A stretch of 64,000 nt of DNA, from the NCBI GenBank assembly GCA_021613335.1, contig JAJTWR010000308.1:1756001-1820000 (forward strand), given 5' to 3'. The notes under the pieces are model-generated. The model was given only the letters and a program-made list of their open reading frames with translations, searched no databases and was not told the origin of the DNA. This document shows positions 14,563 through 27,163 of the stretch, piece after piece. The DNA is from Whitmania pigra. Lineage: Eukaryota; Annelida; Clitellata; Hirudinida; Haemopidae. The stretch's first letter is position 1; each line of letters begins with the position of its first letter. The position numbers were made by a program, and so were the translations under genes.

Positions 14563-15540
14563 ATAATAATGTTAATAAATAAACAAAAATTGATTTAATT
14601 CTATCTTGTAAATTTACTGAATACAATTTTTGGACTTTTATGTCACAAAATGGACAATTCAGAATTCTTAAACTTTGTTTCAACATCTCAACAAACCTCT
14701 TCATCCTCAAATGACTCCAGGTTGAAAGTTTGCAACTTTGAAATTTTGTTGACTTTTGAACCGAAAACCAACACAAAAAATAACTTTAGAAACGCTCTGC
14801 TGATTACGGTGCAATGAATTTGAATATGGTTACTGGTGTGGTAAGAGTTCGTTTACTAAGTACTGATAGTTTATCGGTTCCTCTTAATAACCAATAAGCG
14901 GTTTAGTGGTTGCTTAATTGTAATTGACAAATAATTGCTGGCATAATGAGTTTTCTATTAATGTTATTGTCTTCACGCTGTCGCATCGAAGTCAACAAAT
15001 TCTTTGACTTGAATGCCGCGCTTAAAGCACTTTGCACGTAGCAAAAGCCAATTTAGCGGCACTTTATTGGCCAACATTTCCCTCGAATTAATTCACTAAA
15101 GAGTAATCCCTCTGACACTTTTAGTAAAATTTAAGTACAAAGATGGAGTATTAATGGTTGAAGCCGAGCATTTACTTTCTCAAATCATGGATGATCAGAA
15201 TCCATCTCACGATGTTCACAGTAGAGACTGACCGAATTTTGTTATCGTTTTTGACGCCGAATATTGATTTTTTCATTTATGAAGTCATTTCGTTTTCTGT
15301 CCTACTACGAATATTAATTATCGTTTCATTTTCATTTCCGGTCGAAATTGCTTTTGGAAACGACAAAAAATTTTGCTTGCAATTCAGTTGTTGACTTAGT
15401 AGACTTTGGTAATGTACGGTCACATAGGATTGATTTGATAAGTACAGTTAAATTAAATTAATTAATAACTACTTGCCGTTAATTAAAATTATAATCACAT
15501 GACAGATTTGGGACTTAGAAACTTTGGATATTTTCGTATC
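14563..15540. other. Non-coding stretch
   Basis: I see no gene or repeat structure that I can support here. A 78-codon open frame near 15158-15394 has no recognisable motif. Confidence 0.5.
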
Positions 15541-15906
15541 TTTGTCTTTTAGTTGACAAAATGGTCTCTCGAAAAGTGGTCTTTTATTTTTCGGGATATA
15601 ATCGAACACCGGGACATCGCTTTAAGTTACGTGCAAAGAAGTGCAAAGTTAGTACTCCAAAAACAATTGTTAACAGAGTTGTAGCTGTCTGGAATTCCCT
15701 ACCAGACGAGGTGGTATCTGCTGACACTTTCTCTCGATTCATTAGTACTTGATATTGATTTTTCAAAATTTCTTAACAATTACTGACTAATCAGTGAACT
15801 GCTTTTCCTCGCTCGATTTTAACTGTTTGTATTTCATTTTTGCTGGGGATGGTCGTATTAGAGGTTATGAGCCCTTCGACCTGATAATAATAAATAAATA
15901 AATAAT
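15541..15906 (+). mobile_element. 3' end of a CR1/L2-type LINE
   Basis: The plus-strand frame ending at the TGA near 15750 encodes RTPGHRFKLRAKKCKVSTPK and then VWNSLPDEVVSADTFSRF, the classic C-terminal end of a CR1/L2-type reverse-transcriptase ORF. A 3' UTR of about 130 bp contains GAGCCCTTCGACCTGATAAT and ends in a short tandem tail of AAAT units (about 15885-15903). The element is truncated at its 5' side; nothing before about 15541 can be read as the same ORF. It is related to the relics at the left edge and at 19662-21625. Confidence 0.75.
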
Positions 15907-18420
15907 GATAACTATTTTGACGATCTTTGATGTTAATTGAAAGAAAGTAGGAAATAGCAACGCCAGTGCCTTATGCTGACATTAAGAAAACTTATTGTTT
16001 TTTTTTATAGTTAAGCAAGTACAGTGCTCAAAAATCGTTAAGTATAAGTTCAATATTATTCAATTTCTTATTTAACATCATTTTATTATATACAAACATT
16101 CTGTAAACTTCAACTAAATTTAACGATTAGAACTTGTAAAATAAGCCATTTAGTATACTCTTTTTTCACTATAATTAATGAATAGGATGTTTAGGATCAC
16201 AAAGCTAAACACGCACAAAGATGCGCAAAAAAGACATGGGTGAACTTCATCCTGCTAATGACCTAAATCCATGAGCAGGACACTGCAAGAACTTCAGGCT
16301 ATCTTCTACAGCCTCGCGACGACGAAAAACCTTTGTGTGATTAGCTACATCCATCCTTTCCGAGTGCCTATGCAAATGATCAAGCGGAACTAATCTTTCT
16401 CTTACTTAATGGTGCATCACAGTCTAACTCGAAACTAAAATGCTATAAATGGATGTATGATGTCTCGCCTTATTTTATAGACTAAATTTATCCAACTTAT
16501 TAACATCAAAATTAATGAAGGCAGTTAAATAGCTTATCATTCGCGATCGGCTTGGAGACTTATGAACTACGTGACTGCTTGTCGCTATTTCTTGTAATCC
16601 TGGAAAGATAGGAAAATATTTGTAAAATAAATAATTACTTTATTATACTCCTTTTTACAGTCAACATTTTTTTAAAAACCTTTATAAATATATCTACATA
16701 GGAGAAATTTACTTTTAATCAAATGGTAAAATATCGGAGTTTATTTTGTTATGATGTACCATTAATGCTAATGTCGACAACATATACGGTTTTACCAATA
16801 ATATTAATTTAAGAAGTCAGTTGATTAATTTATTGCCATATTCAGTCAGCGTAGTGTAGCTCCAATAATCACAATTAGCTGTATGTCAGCACATGAGGCT
16901 CCGGAATCAGAATAACAACATCGGCACTTATCTTTTACCATAATATAAGTTTGCATAAATTGTTTTTAATTTATTAAATAAATTCAAACTATTTAAATTT
17001 TTTTTATATTAAATTTTAGTTGTACTAAACTACTTTAACTTTTTTTTCGTTTTTGTTTTTTTTTTACGGTTTAGACCCTAAATCGGTTTCGATAGCCCGA
17101 CGACGAAACAGCTCCGCCAAAATAGCGGCAAAATTGGTTCATTGTGGATTTGTTACATGTTCACATGACGTGATGATAAGGTGAGTCCGATAAGGTGATT
17201 CACTTTGTGTGGCTCGAATATGTTGTACGTCAATCGATAAGATAGATTAAATTTCAATTCAAACCCTTCATTGCAACTCGGGGAAGAATCAAATTAAATT
17301 AAACGATCAAAGGAACCTTCGTGACTTAATGAGTGTCTGGTAAATTCTCTTTTTGCAGATTGCACATGTTGATTGTCAATCGATAATTTATATTAAATAC
17401 CAACTTGAAAAGTCCATGGAAAACTATGGAAGTAATCGGAACCTTAATAATATTTTAGACGATAAAACTTCCACTTAATGAAATTCCGTGATACCAATTA
17501 AACTCATAACAGTCATAAAAGCATTCAAACCACTAACTTTGAATTAAATTTGGAATCAGTTATCAGTTAATGTATTCAAATCACAAAAATTTAATTTAAT
17601 ATATTGACGGGGCTATTTTGTAGGGGCTATTTTGTTGGGTCACCTACAAATCGACATCCATCTATTGGGATCACCGCAAATATTCAAATTAGACACCAAA
17701 AACATTTGCTCAACGAACTCGATAAAATAGGAATAAAATAATTTTTATGGAAAAATGTGGGATTTGACCGAAAGTCTCATTGTTTCTATCATAAAGTGAG
17801 AAACATTCAGAAGAACGCATGTGGCATGTAATGATTACCACTTGTCACTCGCGGTTTTGCGCAATTGACCTTTGACTTCTCAACATGTTTCCATGAATCC
17901 ATGTGGTTGACATTCACAGAAATACAATTTCATGCAACTTCCTTTTCAGCCTTACTCTGTTGTTTGTCTGTTATTTGTCCGTTGAACTGTTCAGAATCCT
18001 CCGTACGTTCATTTTGAAATAAATAAAACGAAAGTGGGTGACTCGCTTTCGTTTTGAATTCCATGAATAAATAATTTGTTTGTAAATCAACTTATTGTTA
18101 AAATTAGAATTTACTTTTTTCAATTTTTAATTCCATAATTTGGAATAATTTGTGAAACTCAGAATTCTAACTGTTTGAATTTTTATCTCTTTTTTTTAAT
18201 ATATTTTTTTTCCAGTTCTTTAAAATGATTTAGATTTTCTTTTGATTTTCAATTATTTTTGTATGAAAAATGAAAACTATGAAATAAGTGAAATTAACAA
18301 AGTAGTTGTTAAGTAAGTGTTAAATTTGTAAATTATTCCACATGATTAAGAAGGCTTTGATCGCCTCTTATCTTAAATACCTTATCGGAGTAACGAATTA
18401 ATTACATACAAATATAGGAG
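15907..18420. other. AT-rich non-coding stretch
   Basis: No supportable gene. A block at about 16190-16560 is less AT-rich than its surroundings but gives no recognisable protein or RNA. GGCTATTTTGT occurs twice in tandem near 17610-17635, and an inverted partial match lies near 17110-17125. This is too weak to call a MITE. Confidence 0.45.
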
Positions 18421-18439
18421 TTCAGCATTGCATTTCGAC

Positions 18440-18600
18440 TCCGACATGTAGAGGGAATGGCAACAGTCGTAACGTCGTGTAAGCTACCCAGTCTGCCCCG
18501 CTGGGTACAAAGGATGACACTCAGATGGGATCGCTAAAGGAATGGTCAGACCGTTCCAGTGTACATTCGATTCGGATAAATAAAGCACTCACAAGATCGG
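18440..18600 (+). mobile_element. SINE-like relic
   Basis: The block GGAATGGCAACAGTCGTAAC at about 18456 matches the core of the clearer SINE at 56032-56220 (GTAATGGCAACAGTCGTAAT), and the following GTCGTG and ACCCAG also correspond. The stretch continues with a small hairpin (TACCCAG ... CTGGGTA) and ends near GATAAATAAAGCACTC. The head that would carry an A box is not recognisable. I read it as an old, diverged copy of the same family. Confidence 0.5.
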
Positions 18601-19661
18601 TTAAATGCAAATAAAAACATGGAAATACAAAACATTAAATTATTTTAGGACTGCCCTTATTAATGATTAATCTTCCGAGTATTTACTAAGAATATATAGC
18701 GATTAATTTATTTCATGACGATAACATTTAAATTATTTTTTAGTTACTTACTGAGGCAGTGTCGAGATTTAGTTGCGTAAAAAATTTTATTATCTTATTA
18801 TTTTTTACTGATAAATGATGAAACTGAACGAGTGATTTTAGTTATTTCTGTCGTGATAAAAAATTACTTATTCTTAACAAATTAAGTGGATTAAATTCCA
18901 TTATCATTATGTTATAAATTTAATTGTTTTTAGGGCTAAGTAAATAAGTAATAATTAGTTATTTAGCTAAATCACCTTGTTTACCAAATGCAAGTATAAA
19001 GTGTATTTTTAATAAATAAGAATGAAAATAAAGATTTGATTACATGTGAAACGTATTTCCTGTGAATTGGACGCAATAATTTAAATCTACTTAGTACTCA
19101 ATTGGGTTTAAATACTTAAGATTAACTACTTCAGTTTTTGTGGCAATGTTCATATTCTTTTAATTTTATTCAAATTCTGTTAACCAAAATAAAATTACAA
19201 AACGAATAAATACAATAAATGTAAATTATATTTGAATATAAAGGTGATTTCAAATTAAAATGATATCATTCAATCATTTTAATTAATAAATAATTATATC
19301 TTGAAAAAATAAAAAAAGCGTTAAATAAAATCTTGGAATCGTTTGTAAATCTTGGAACTGAAAATTTTAAAAAGAATTCCTTGGAATCATCAGAAATTGT
19401 GGTTCTTCAAAACAAAGAAAACTTCTTTCCCGCTGTTCTTTTCATTCGAGGAATTTTGCGTCAACATATTACAATTTATTTATTACATATTACATTTTAT
19501 TTAGTACCTATTACATTTTATATATTAAATTTTATTTATTAGATATTACATTTTATTTATTACATGTTACACTTTATTTATTAAATATCACATTTGATTG
19601 ATTTATTTTTTTATTTGTTTGTTATCCGGTCTCAACAAACGAGAGATTATCAAAAACACGG
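18601..19661. other. AT-rich non-coding stretch
   Basis: No gene seen. At 19490-19595, TTTATTTATTA and ACATTTTATTTATTA units recur irregularly (roughly TATTACATTTTATTTA). This merges with the (TTTA)n tail of the LINE beginning at about 19662. Confidence 0.5.
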
Positions 19662-21625
19662 AAAACGGCTTTTTATTTATTTATTTATTTTTTATTAGAC
19701 ACAATTGAATGGCCCAGTTGGACCACTAAGACAATTGCAAAAACAAAAGCATCGACCGGCGTGTACACAAAGGCAGCATAAAAAATAAATGTAATTTGAG
19801 TAATGATTAAAGTCGAGGTCACGTATCGTAGCGTTAAAATGGGAGACCGTGGTTGATTCAACGACATCACCTGGCAATGCGTTCCTTGGCTTTACAATTC
19901 TATTGCAAAAGGCGAATTTAACACTGTCTCTGGAATAATTACATTGTTTTTTAAGTTTGAGACAGTGTCCTCTTGTTCCTGTACAGTTTTGAGCAATGAG
20001 GGAGTATGTTAAGGAGGGGTTAGTAAAGCCATGTAATATTTTAAAGCAAAGTGTTAAATCAGCCAGCAGTCGCCGTCTTTCCAAGGTTGGAAGCTTGAGC
20101 AACCTTAGTTTTTCCATATATGAATACGAGGCCACGGATGGAATTGACTTAGTGTATCGCCTTTGAACACTTTTTATTTTGTCGATTAAATATTTGTGAT
20201 GAGGATTCCAGACTGGTGAGCCATATTCAAGTATTGGCCTAACATAGATGCAGAAGACAGCTTTAGAATATCCTGATGCCCGTCGATGAAATATTCATGG
20301 GATCCTCCTGCATGCTACAGAGAAAACTTGACATTTGTAGTTGTAGTTGCCATATGTCACTGGGCCACTTTGTCAACAGCAAATTGTAGCTGGGTTTGAG
20401 AGAATCCGTTCGTACTATAAAGTTTGACGTCATCTGCGAAAAGCTTGCAAACAACATTTGAAGTCCCGAGCAGGCCAGGCAGGTCATTTATTAGAGGAAG
20501 AACAGAGTAGGCCCAAATATGCTACCCTGGGAAACACCACTGGTAACAAAAGCCTCCTCCGATACAAAACAAAAAAAGGTTGACTTTAACCTTTTGAGTC
20601 CTTGAATTCAAAAAATTACCAAGCCATCCTTTAAGGTTGTCTCCAAAACCACAAGCTGAGATTTTATTGATAAGTTTGGAATGTGAAACGGAATCGAAAG
20701 CCTTTCTAAAGTCGAGGTATGTAATGTCAATGGCATGCTTTGCTTGGAGTTCCTCTGACCATTGCTGCGTGCATTCAAGTATATTTGTAATTGCGGATCG
20801 GGCCTGGACCATGTTGACTGGCATCTATCAACTTTTGAGGAGTCAGATGTTGCATGATTGCCCTGTTTATTACTAGTTCCATTACTCTGCAACTTATTGA
20901 AGTAATGGAGATTGGCCTATAGTTTCCAGTTGCCGTAGTGGGTCCCTTTTTATGGATGTGTGTGACCAATGATACTTTCCATTCCTGGGGCAATTTTTGT
21001 CTTTAAAAGATATATCGAATGTGCGGGACAATGGCACAGCAAGCGATGACGCGCACCTTTTTAGGAATGTAATGGGAATACCATCAGGTCATGCTGACCA
21101 TTAAGAATCCAGTGTGCAAAGAGTTTTATGTATGATCACTGGAGAGAAATCAATGCTGTTTATTGTGCTAATGGAACAATGTTCCTGCCACGGATCAGTT
21201 CCAGTTCAAAAGCTTCTTAAAAACTTTGCTACATGCTTTAGCAATATTGTTGTATCTCTGTTTGTCCTCATCGTTGCTACTTCGTTTACAAATTCTCCTA
21301 AGTTTTGATATTGTCTGCAGAAGCTGGTTGATGTGTAAGGGGTGTTTTTTTCCATCCATATTTGAATACTGTAGCTGAAAATTTTGGGTTAGACAGTTCA
21401 AAAGCCACTCCCACTTGACATCTAAACTCCTGCCAATATTCATTCACTATGGGACAGAACTGAAACAGCAAATTCCAGTTAATCCCCTGTAAATATTTAT
21501 TGAGCCTGAAATAATCTGCACAACACACACTTGCACAACAAGTCCGGTGGAACATTTGGTCTGAAGCTGATGACGTTGTGATCACTATTTGAAATTAAGC
21601 ATAACGTTTCTATTCTGGTGATAAA
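19662..21625 (-). mobile_element. 5'-truncated CR1/L2-type LINE with endonuclease end and RT domain
   Basis: This is the longest LINE in the window, read on the minus strand. From 21625 downward it gives the last endonuclease motif (SNSDHNVISFRPN, containing the SDH signature), a linker, and then RT motifs. These are PQEWKVSLVTHIHKKGPT with NYRPISITSISCRVMELVI (about 20990-20900), YLDFRKAFDSVSHSKLINKI (about 20735-20675), the catalytic FADDVKLYSTNGF (about 20450-20410), and a C-terminal LERRRLLADLTLCFKILHGF near 20085. Stops and frame changes separate these blocks, so the copy is dead. It ends in an AAAT-repeat tail (19690-19660). The 5' truncation lies inside the endonuclease domain, a common result of incomplete reverse transcription. 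Confidence 0.85.
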
Positions 21626-24154
21626 CTAATAATATATAAATTATATATATACCATATATCCTCGTATATATACTTTATATATATATTATACATTTATATT
21701 ATCAACAATATATATTTCAAATATTCCATTTTATGCGCCATATGTTTTTTTCATTTTAATAATAATTATTCATTCATTCTTAATTAAGTGTATATCTTCT
21801 CTAAATGATTTTTTTCACAATATTTGACTATCAAAATATTTCATGTGGTAATAAATAATATTAAATTGTTAAGAATGCATGCAAAGTCTTTTTATTAAAT
21901 TAACTTAATTATAGAATTTGGAATGTGAAGATAGCATTATTATTAATGAACTATTACAATGCACGTGATAATTATGCTTACGATGACGATTACGAATTAT
22001 TATAATGGCATGAATATAATATAAAATATGTGTAATATATGTAATATAATATCTGAGGCTTTAATGACCAATTAACTGATAAATGATGAATCGTTCAAGA
22101 AGTTCTCGAGACGATTTCACCTTTGAAAAAGGATTGATGACGTCAGCCTATTAATGAGTTACAGATTTTTAAAGATTTATTTCATAAAAATGTTATTATT
22201 ACCCATTTTATTATTTATTTTGATAATTTATCGAAGCCGATGTTATAAGTAATATGTTATAAAAAGAATTTTATTCATGTTTATGTTTATATTTATATTT
22301 ATATTTAGGTTTTTATATTTATGTTTATGAAACAGTGGCAGTTTTGGTTTACTTTGAAGCAGTTTTTAAAAAATTATAAAAAGCATAAATAAATTAATAA
22401 AGTGATTACTAAATCATTATCTAACGAATTAGAACATTTAAATCAAATTTCTTGAAATTAATTACAAAATAATTGCGTGTGAATCATTCGGAAGAAGGAA
22501 AGAAATTAGGCCAATACACTGTGCCTGTCCTTCAAGATATCGGTTCTGCTCGGTGAGGAAACTCACTCACAACATGGCAACATGACAACCTTGAAACGTA
22601 ATGCGATACCTTTCACCGAGAAGTAGGTATTAACTACTTTGAAAGTGTCTTTATAGAAATTCCATCAGTTACTTCTTACATGAATGAATTTCATTAAGTT
22701 GTGAATGAATTACAATTTGTAAATGAATTATTACTTGTATTGTGGATGAAAGACTTTGTGAGAACATGAAATGAGACCACAACTTGATGAGACATGAGAC
22801 CAGTTGCCATCGAAAAGGCAATTTCCTCTCGAAAAGAACTCAATTGTGGCTGATTGTAGTTGCATCGAAAGCAAATAATTCCCTTTCGAGGCGAAATTTT
22901 TGCACCCTCGATGATGATTATGATCAAGTAGAACGTAAATATTCGTAAATTAATTAATCACTTAACATTTATTTACCGTAATGTTTACTTAGATGAATTG
23001 TAAAGTAATTTGAACTATTAAAATTCAATTAAAATAAAATAACGAATTTAATAAGATATTTAATTAAAATGGATCTAAATTTCATCTGCAATAACATGGC
23101 TAAAAACAAAAACTAATGTTTTAAAAGATTTTTTTAAATAATACTTTAAATAAATATTTGCAATACAATATTTTTCATTTTATTGTTCAACATAATATAA
23201 TATAAATAATATTTTTAAAAATGCTTTAAAACAATCGGTAGATTAAAGTTTTACTTAAAAGCTGAATAACTGATAAATTTATTAAATGTTCAAGAAACTC
23301 ACAAGGTCGATATCCACCTCCGTGAAATCTCAGAAGCACCAACTTCAGTCAAGCGTGCACTGAGGACACCTGCTCAGCTTTTGAGATCAACTGCACCTCA
23401 CCCGCATGCAAATTAAGCGCTAAATTAATGACTGTGACGTCACTGTTATTTATTTTTTTCACTCTCTTCAAATTCCAGCATGTCTCCTGTCGAATTGAAA
23501 GCTTCATGATGGAAAACAGAAATTCAATTTCTTGTCGGCATTTTAAAGAAAAGTGACCCTTTTTCTCAGCTTTAAAAAAAAACACGCAACTTTCTTCTTT
23601 TTTGGAAATTAGAAAATCACTTTAAATTCAAAGCAGAGGTTTCTTGTAAATTAACATACTTATTCACGTAAATTGTTGTAAAATGCTGGCGCGAATTCAA
23701 AAGAATAATCATTTATCGTCTGTCATTGAGATCAATGAACAAAAAAGCACAAAAAAACATAAAAAAAACTTGGGATCATTTTCTAATGTTAGAATCATTT
23801 TCGAATGTTCATATTTGGCCGTTTCTTTAAAAAATAGTTAAATAATTACTAACTATTAATACCTAACTCTTTTTAATGGTTACCATAAATTTACAATATA
23901 CCACTCCATCTTCGTGCTTAAGCATTTTGTTTGGTAAATGTTTTTAATTAAGGAAGCACGAGTGCTGATTTGTAGTATTCCATCTGCCACACATGGCGAT
24001 TCTTTTATTTTTCATTCCTTTTCTTTATGATCATCAATTAGTCAACAAGGCCTGGCGATTTATTATTGAAATTGCTTACAAATGGTCATTCATTATAAAA
24101 TAATTAAGCTCATTAAATTTTAACATTTTAGAATCACTAAATTATAATAATAAT
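21626..24154. other. AT-rich non-coding stretch
   Basis: No supportable gene. The part at 21630-21720 is rich in TATATA. Open frames of 77-78 codons on the minus strand at 22927-22694 and 23585-23349 match nothing I know. Confidence 0.5.
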
Positions 24155-24250
24155 GAATCATTAAATTACAATATTTTCGAATCATTAAATTACAATATTT
24201 TCGAATCATTAAATTACAATATTTTCGAATCATTAAATTTTAAAATTTCT
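24155..24250 (+). repeat. 24-bp minisatellite, about four units
   Basis: Tandem units of GAATCATTAAATTACAATAT plus TTTC begin at 24155, 24179 and 24203. A fourth, partly diverged unit starts at 24227, and a diverged half-unit precedes the array near 24131. The array is small and almost uniform, so it is recent or homogenised. Confidence 0.85.
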
Positions 24251-24502
24251 GGATCACTAAACAATTACAAGGATGGCAAGTGATCCAAACAGATTTATTT
24301 TAATCTTCGACTGCCTTCTTGATATCTTCCCGTTGTTCCACAGAATGTCAAGGACATAAAGGGAGGCAAGCTTAACTTGGGACTCGTTGGCGCATACCCG
24401 AAGCGCCATCAAAATGAATTATTATGGGCGATGTTACGAATTCTGAGGCCATTTCGAGTAAGTGCGTTAATCGCTTAATGTTAATCCACATCATGTTGTA
24501 CT

Positions 24503-24681
24503 CAAGGGCGAATTTAGGGGAAGGAAGCATGGCCCTCCCCGTTATTTGGAAAATATGACAAAATTAAGTAAATCTAAATTTAATAATGTTTTTAATTTAA
24601 TTTTTTGAATTAATTCAATAATTTACCACTTTCGATAACAATTTTAATAGCTGTGCCCCTTTCCCTAAATCCGGCCACTAA
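24503..24681. mobile_element. Short hAT-type MITE (about 180 bp)
   Basis: The left end, CAAGGGCGAATTTAGGGGAAGG, is mirrored by a right end that reads TTAGTGGCCGGATTTAGGGA on the other strand. Both look like variants of the common hAT end CAGTGGCGGATTTAGG. No coding sequence lies between them, and the flanking 8-mers do not match. It may also be a fragment of a longer hAT relic. Confidence 0.4.
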
Positions 24682-25029
24682 CTTCCGGTATGTGGTCCCC
24701 GTCAAAGTGTTCTTGATCCGACCTTGGTTGTATCGTTCAAGTTGCATGTTAAGTAATTTCAAGGTGGTTGTGATGCACTCAATATTCACGCGATAACATG
24801 GGTAACTGTCCCGTGAACAAAAAAATGACAAAATCTCCAACGTAGTTGCCATTTAGAACAACAACGTTGTCACCTTTCCGGTCGCACAATTGCTGATATT
24901 TTTCGATAAATAAATAAAAACGATTTGAAGTTGTTCGTTATCATTTCATTTAACCACATGAATTTATTTACCCCACACTTTTTGAAGACCCCATCACACA
25001 GCTGCACCCCATCACATTCAAGCAACAAG

Positions 25030-25500
25030 TAAACTAAATTCCAAATTGGAAAGCTGTAGAAGCTCGAATTTTATCGATCTTGAAAAACACTCCGAAGTGG
25101 GAAAACATCTGCCTACATTCATCCGGAGAGTAGTTGTGGGGTGTGTCAGAGTTTAAGATGTTGTTGAGGTTGCGCCAGAGAAGTGGTTGAACTATTGGAC
25201 AGCATGCACTTCAGGTTGTCGGCACGTGATTGAAGTACAGCTATGATGAACAACTGCCTGGCATGTTTGAGTTTTTGTTTTTGTTAATGCTGATTTGTTG
25301 TGCTGATACTCTCTTTCAAGTCGACGATAAGTCCTTCTGGCACTAATGAGAAGTCTGCATTCATGGAATTCAGGCATCACTGGTTCATGATTAAATCTGC
25401 ACTTTTTGTACAAAACAAAAGCAAACTCTATGCTAACCACTGCTTTCTCCTAATTCAAGTTGCTGTATTCTGCGATCATCTTCAACTGATCTGCACTGGA
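25030..25500 (-). mobile_element. Probable LINE fragment (linker between endonuclease and RT)
   Basis: The minus-strand translation contains CRLLISARRTYRRLEREYQH followed by NKSALTKTKTQ and then, in another frame, CRQMFSHFGVFFKIDKIRAS. In CR1/L2 elements an Arg-rich helix (RRxxRRxERxWxxxK) and a later FxxFFxxKIxxIR block occur in this order between the endonuclease and the RT. Stops lie between the blocks. The match rests on pattern memory only, so the call is tentative. Confidence 0.4.
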
Positions 25501-26459
25501 ATTCCAAGCATAAAACATAACATTAATTCTAAATTGAAACCAAAACGAGAAGAAACTTATCGATGTTAAATGCCAAAATTTAATATTAACTAGAACAAAA
25601 TATCTTCCATAGAAACCACTGACTTCATTCAAATTACATGTTTTTCATTATGGAAAAACTATTAAATTTGCTGATCCGAGTCTCACATTTCTGAATAATG
25701 CATACAATTTATAATAATAATTATAATCACTATTAATTACATCTATCAGCTAATCACTATCTAATTACTATTAATTGTAATATATAATTTGCTTTCCTAT
25801 TCTTGATTGTCAATAGCTAAAAATCGCTTTTCCTATCTGGTCATTTGTCATATTTTTATGGGCCTATATGTGACTAATTTGTCTCGCATTAGATTTATGC
25901 ATATCATAAACAAGAATATAATTATTAATTATACCACGTGATCCATAACAAAATGTGAGACGTTAATTCAATTTGCAACAAATATAACCTGGATAAAAAC
26001 ATTAACTGTTCTATAATTTCCACAAATTTCTAAAAGATTCAGAGAACATTTACTCTTTTAAGCGATTGACGTCAGTTCCACTCTTTAACTCAAACCCTCA
26101 TAAACTTGTAGAAAGGTGGAAATTGACTCCAGTTGTACAGCAACACAACAGCCACATAAAATTAACACATTAACAAAAATCGCATAAAACAAATTGGTTA
26201 AGTGGTTAATTTGAAAAACCTTTCATAACAGAAACATAAAACTTTATTCGGTTTATCAAATGTAAACATTTCCAAACAAATAATACTTTTAAATTTATGA
26301 CAATTTCATTTCATGTCTGTTCGATTTTATTCAATAGTGCAATGATGCACAAATAATTTGGCAAGAACTTCATCGTTTTTAACATTTGACAAACATAGAA
26401 GGAGCAATTTGCCGAGATTCCAAACATTTCCTCGAGCAATTTCTCCCTCTTCTGAGACA

Positions 26460-26612
26460 ATTAAATCATGGAAATCGATTAAATCACTTAGATCACTTAA
26501 ATCATTTAGACCAATTAAATCATTTAGATCAATTAAATCTCTTACATCAATTAAATCATCTAGATTAATTAAATCACTTAGATCAATTAAAATATAAAGA
26601 TCAATTAAAAAC
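26460..26612. repeat. 18-bp degenerate minisatellite
   Basis: About eight imperfect copies of an 18-bp unit close to ATCATTTAGATCAATTAA. Because the period is a multiple of three, open frames cross it on both strands and encode short repeated peptides (for example SLRSIK or DLIDL). These are judged not to be genes. Confidence 0.8.
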
Positions 26613-27163
26613 CAACTCAAATGATTCACCAAGTCACCCAATCTTATGAGGCCACAAAATATATAAAAAGTTTTCATAAAACAAATTATAACACTCAACG
26701 TTTGGGGAGCTTCAGGCAAATAAAACAAATTGTGAGAAATTATGCTCTGACATCGAACAAATTCAACATAAGACTCAATCTTACCATAAAACAGGTCATT
26801 TTGAAAATATTTCAAATTAACAAATAAATCTATCAAAATTTTTAAAGTTTTAAGCTTTATTTACTGTTGATTCACGAATTCACGACTTTTGGAACTTTAG
26901 AAAAAAATAAATTATTCTGAAAAATATTGAATGAAATTTGAGATCACAAATCCAAGAGGAATTAGAGGCACTCACCCTAGAAATTACAAAGGATTCAAAA
27001 TCAATCCACATGTCATGAGAACTGATGTGACTGAAAGGATACATGTCGACATTTAATCAAAATTTCAAAACTTCTACAAAATAAACAATCAACTCACAAG
27101 TCATCATTGACTGGAGTTACCCTGTTATTCTGTTAAAATATCAATTTTTAACATCAGAAATAG

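Noticed and set aside
17100..17640. Inverted partial match (CGCCAAAATAGC near 17113 and GGCTATTTTGT near 17615) as a MITE
   Set aside because: Match is only about 9-10 bases, with no target duplication and no second copy.
24610..24852. 80-codon minus-strand frame
   Set aside because: It overlaps the hAT-type MITE and reads through its inverted repeat; no family match.
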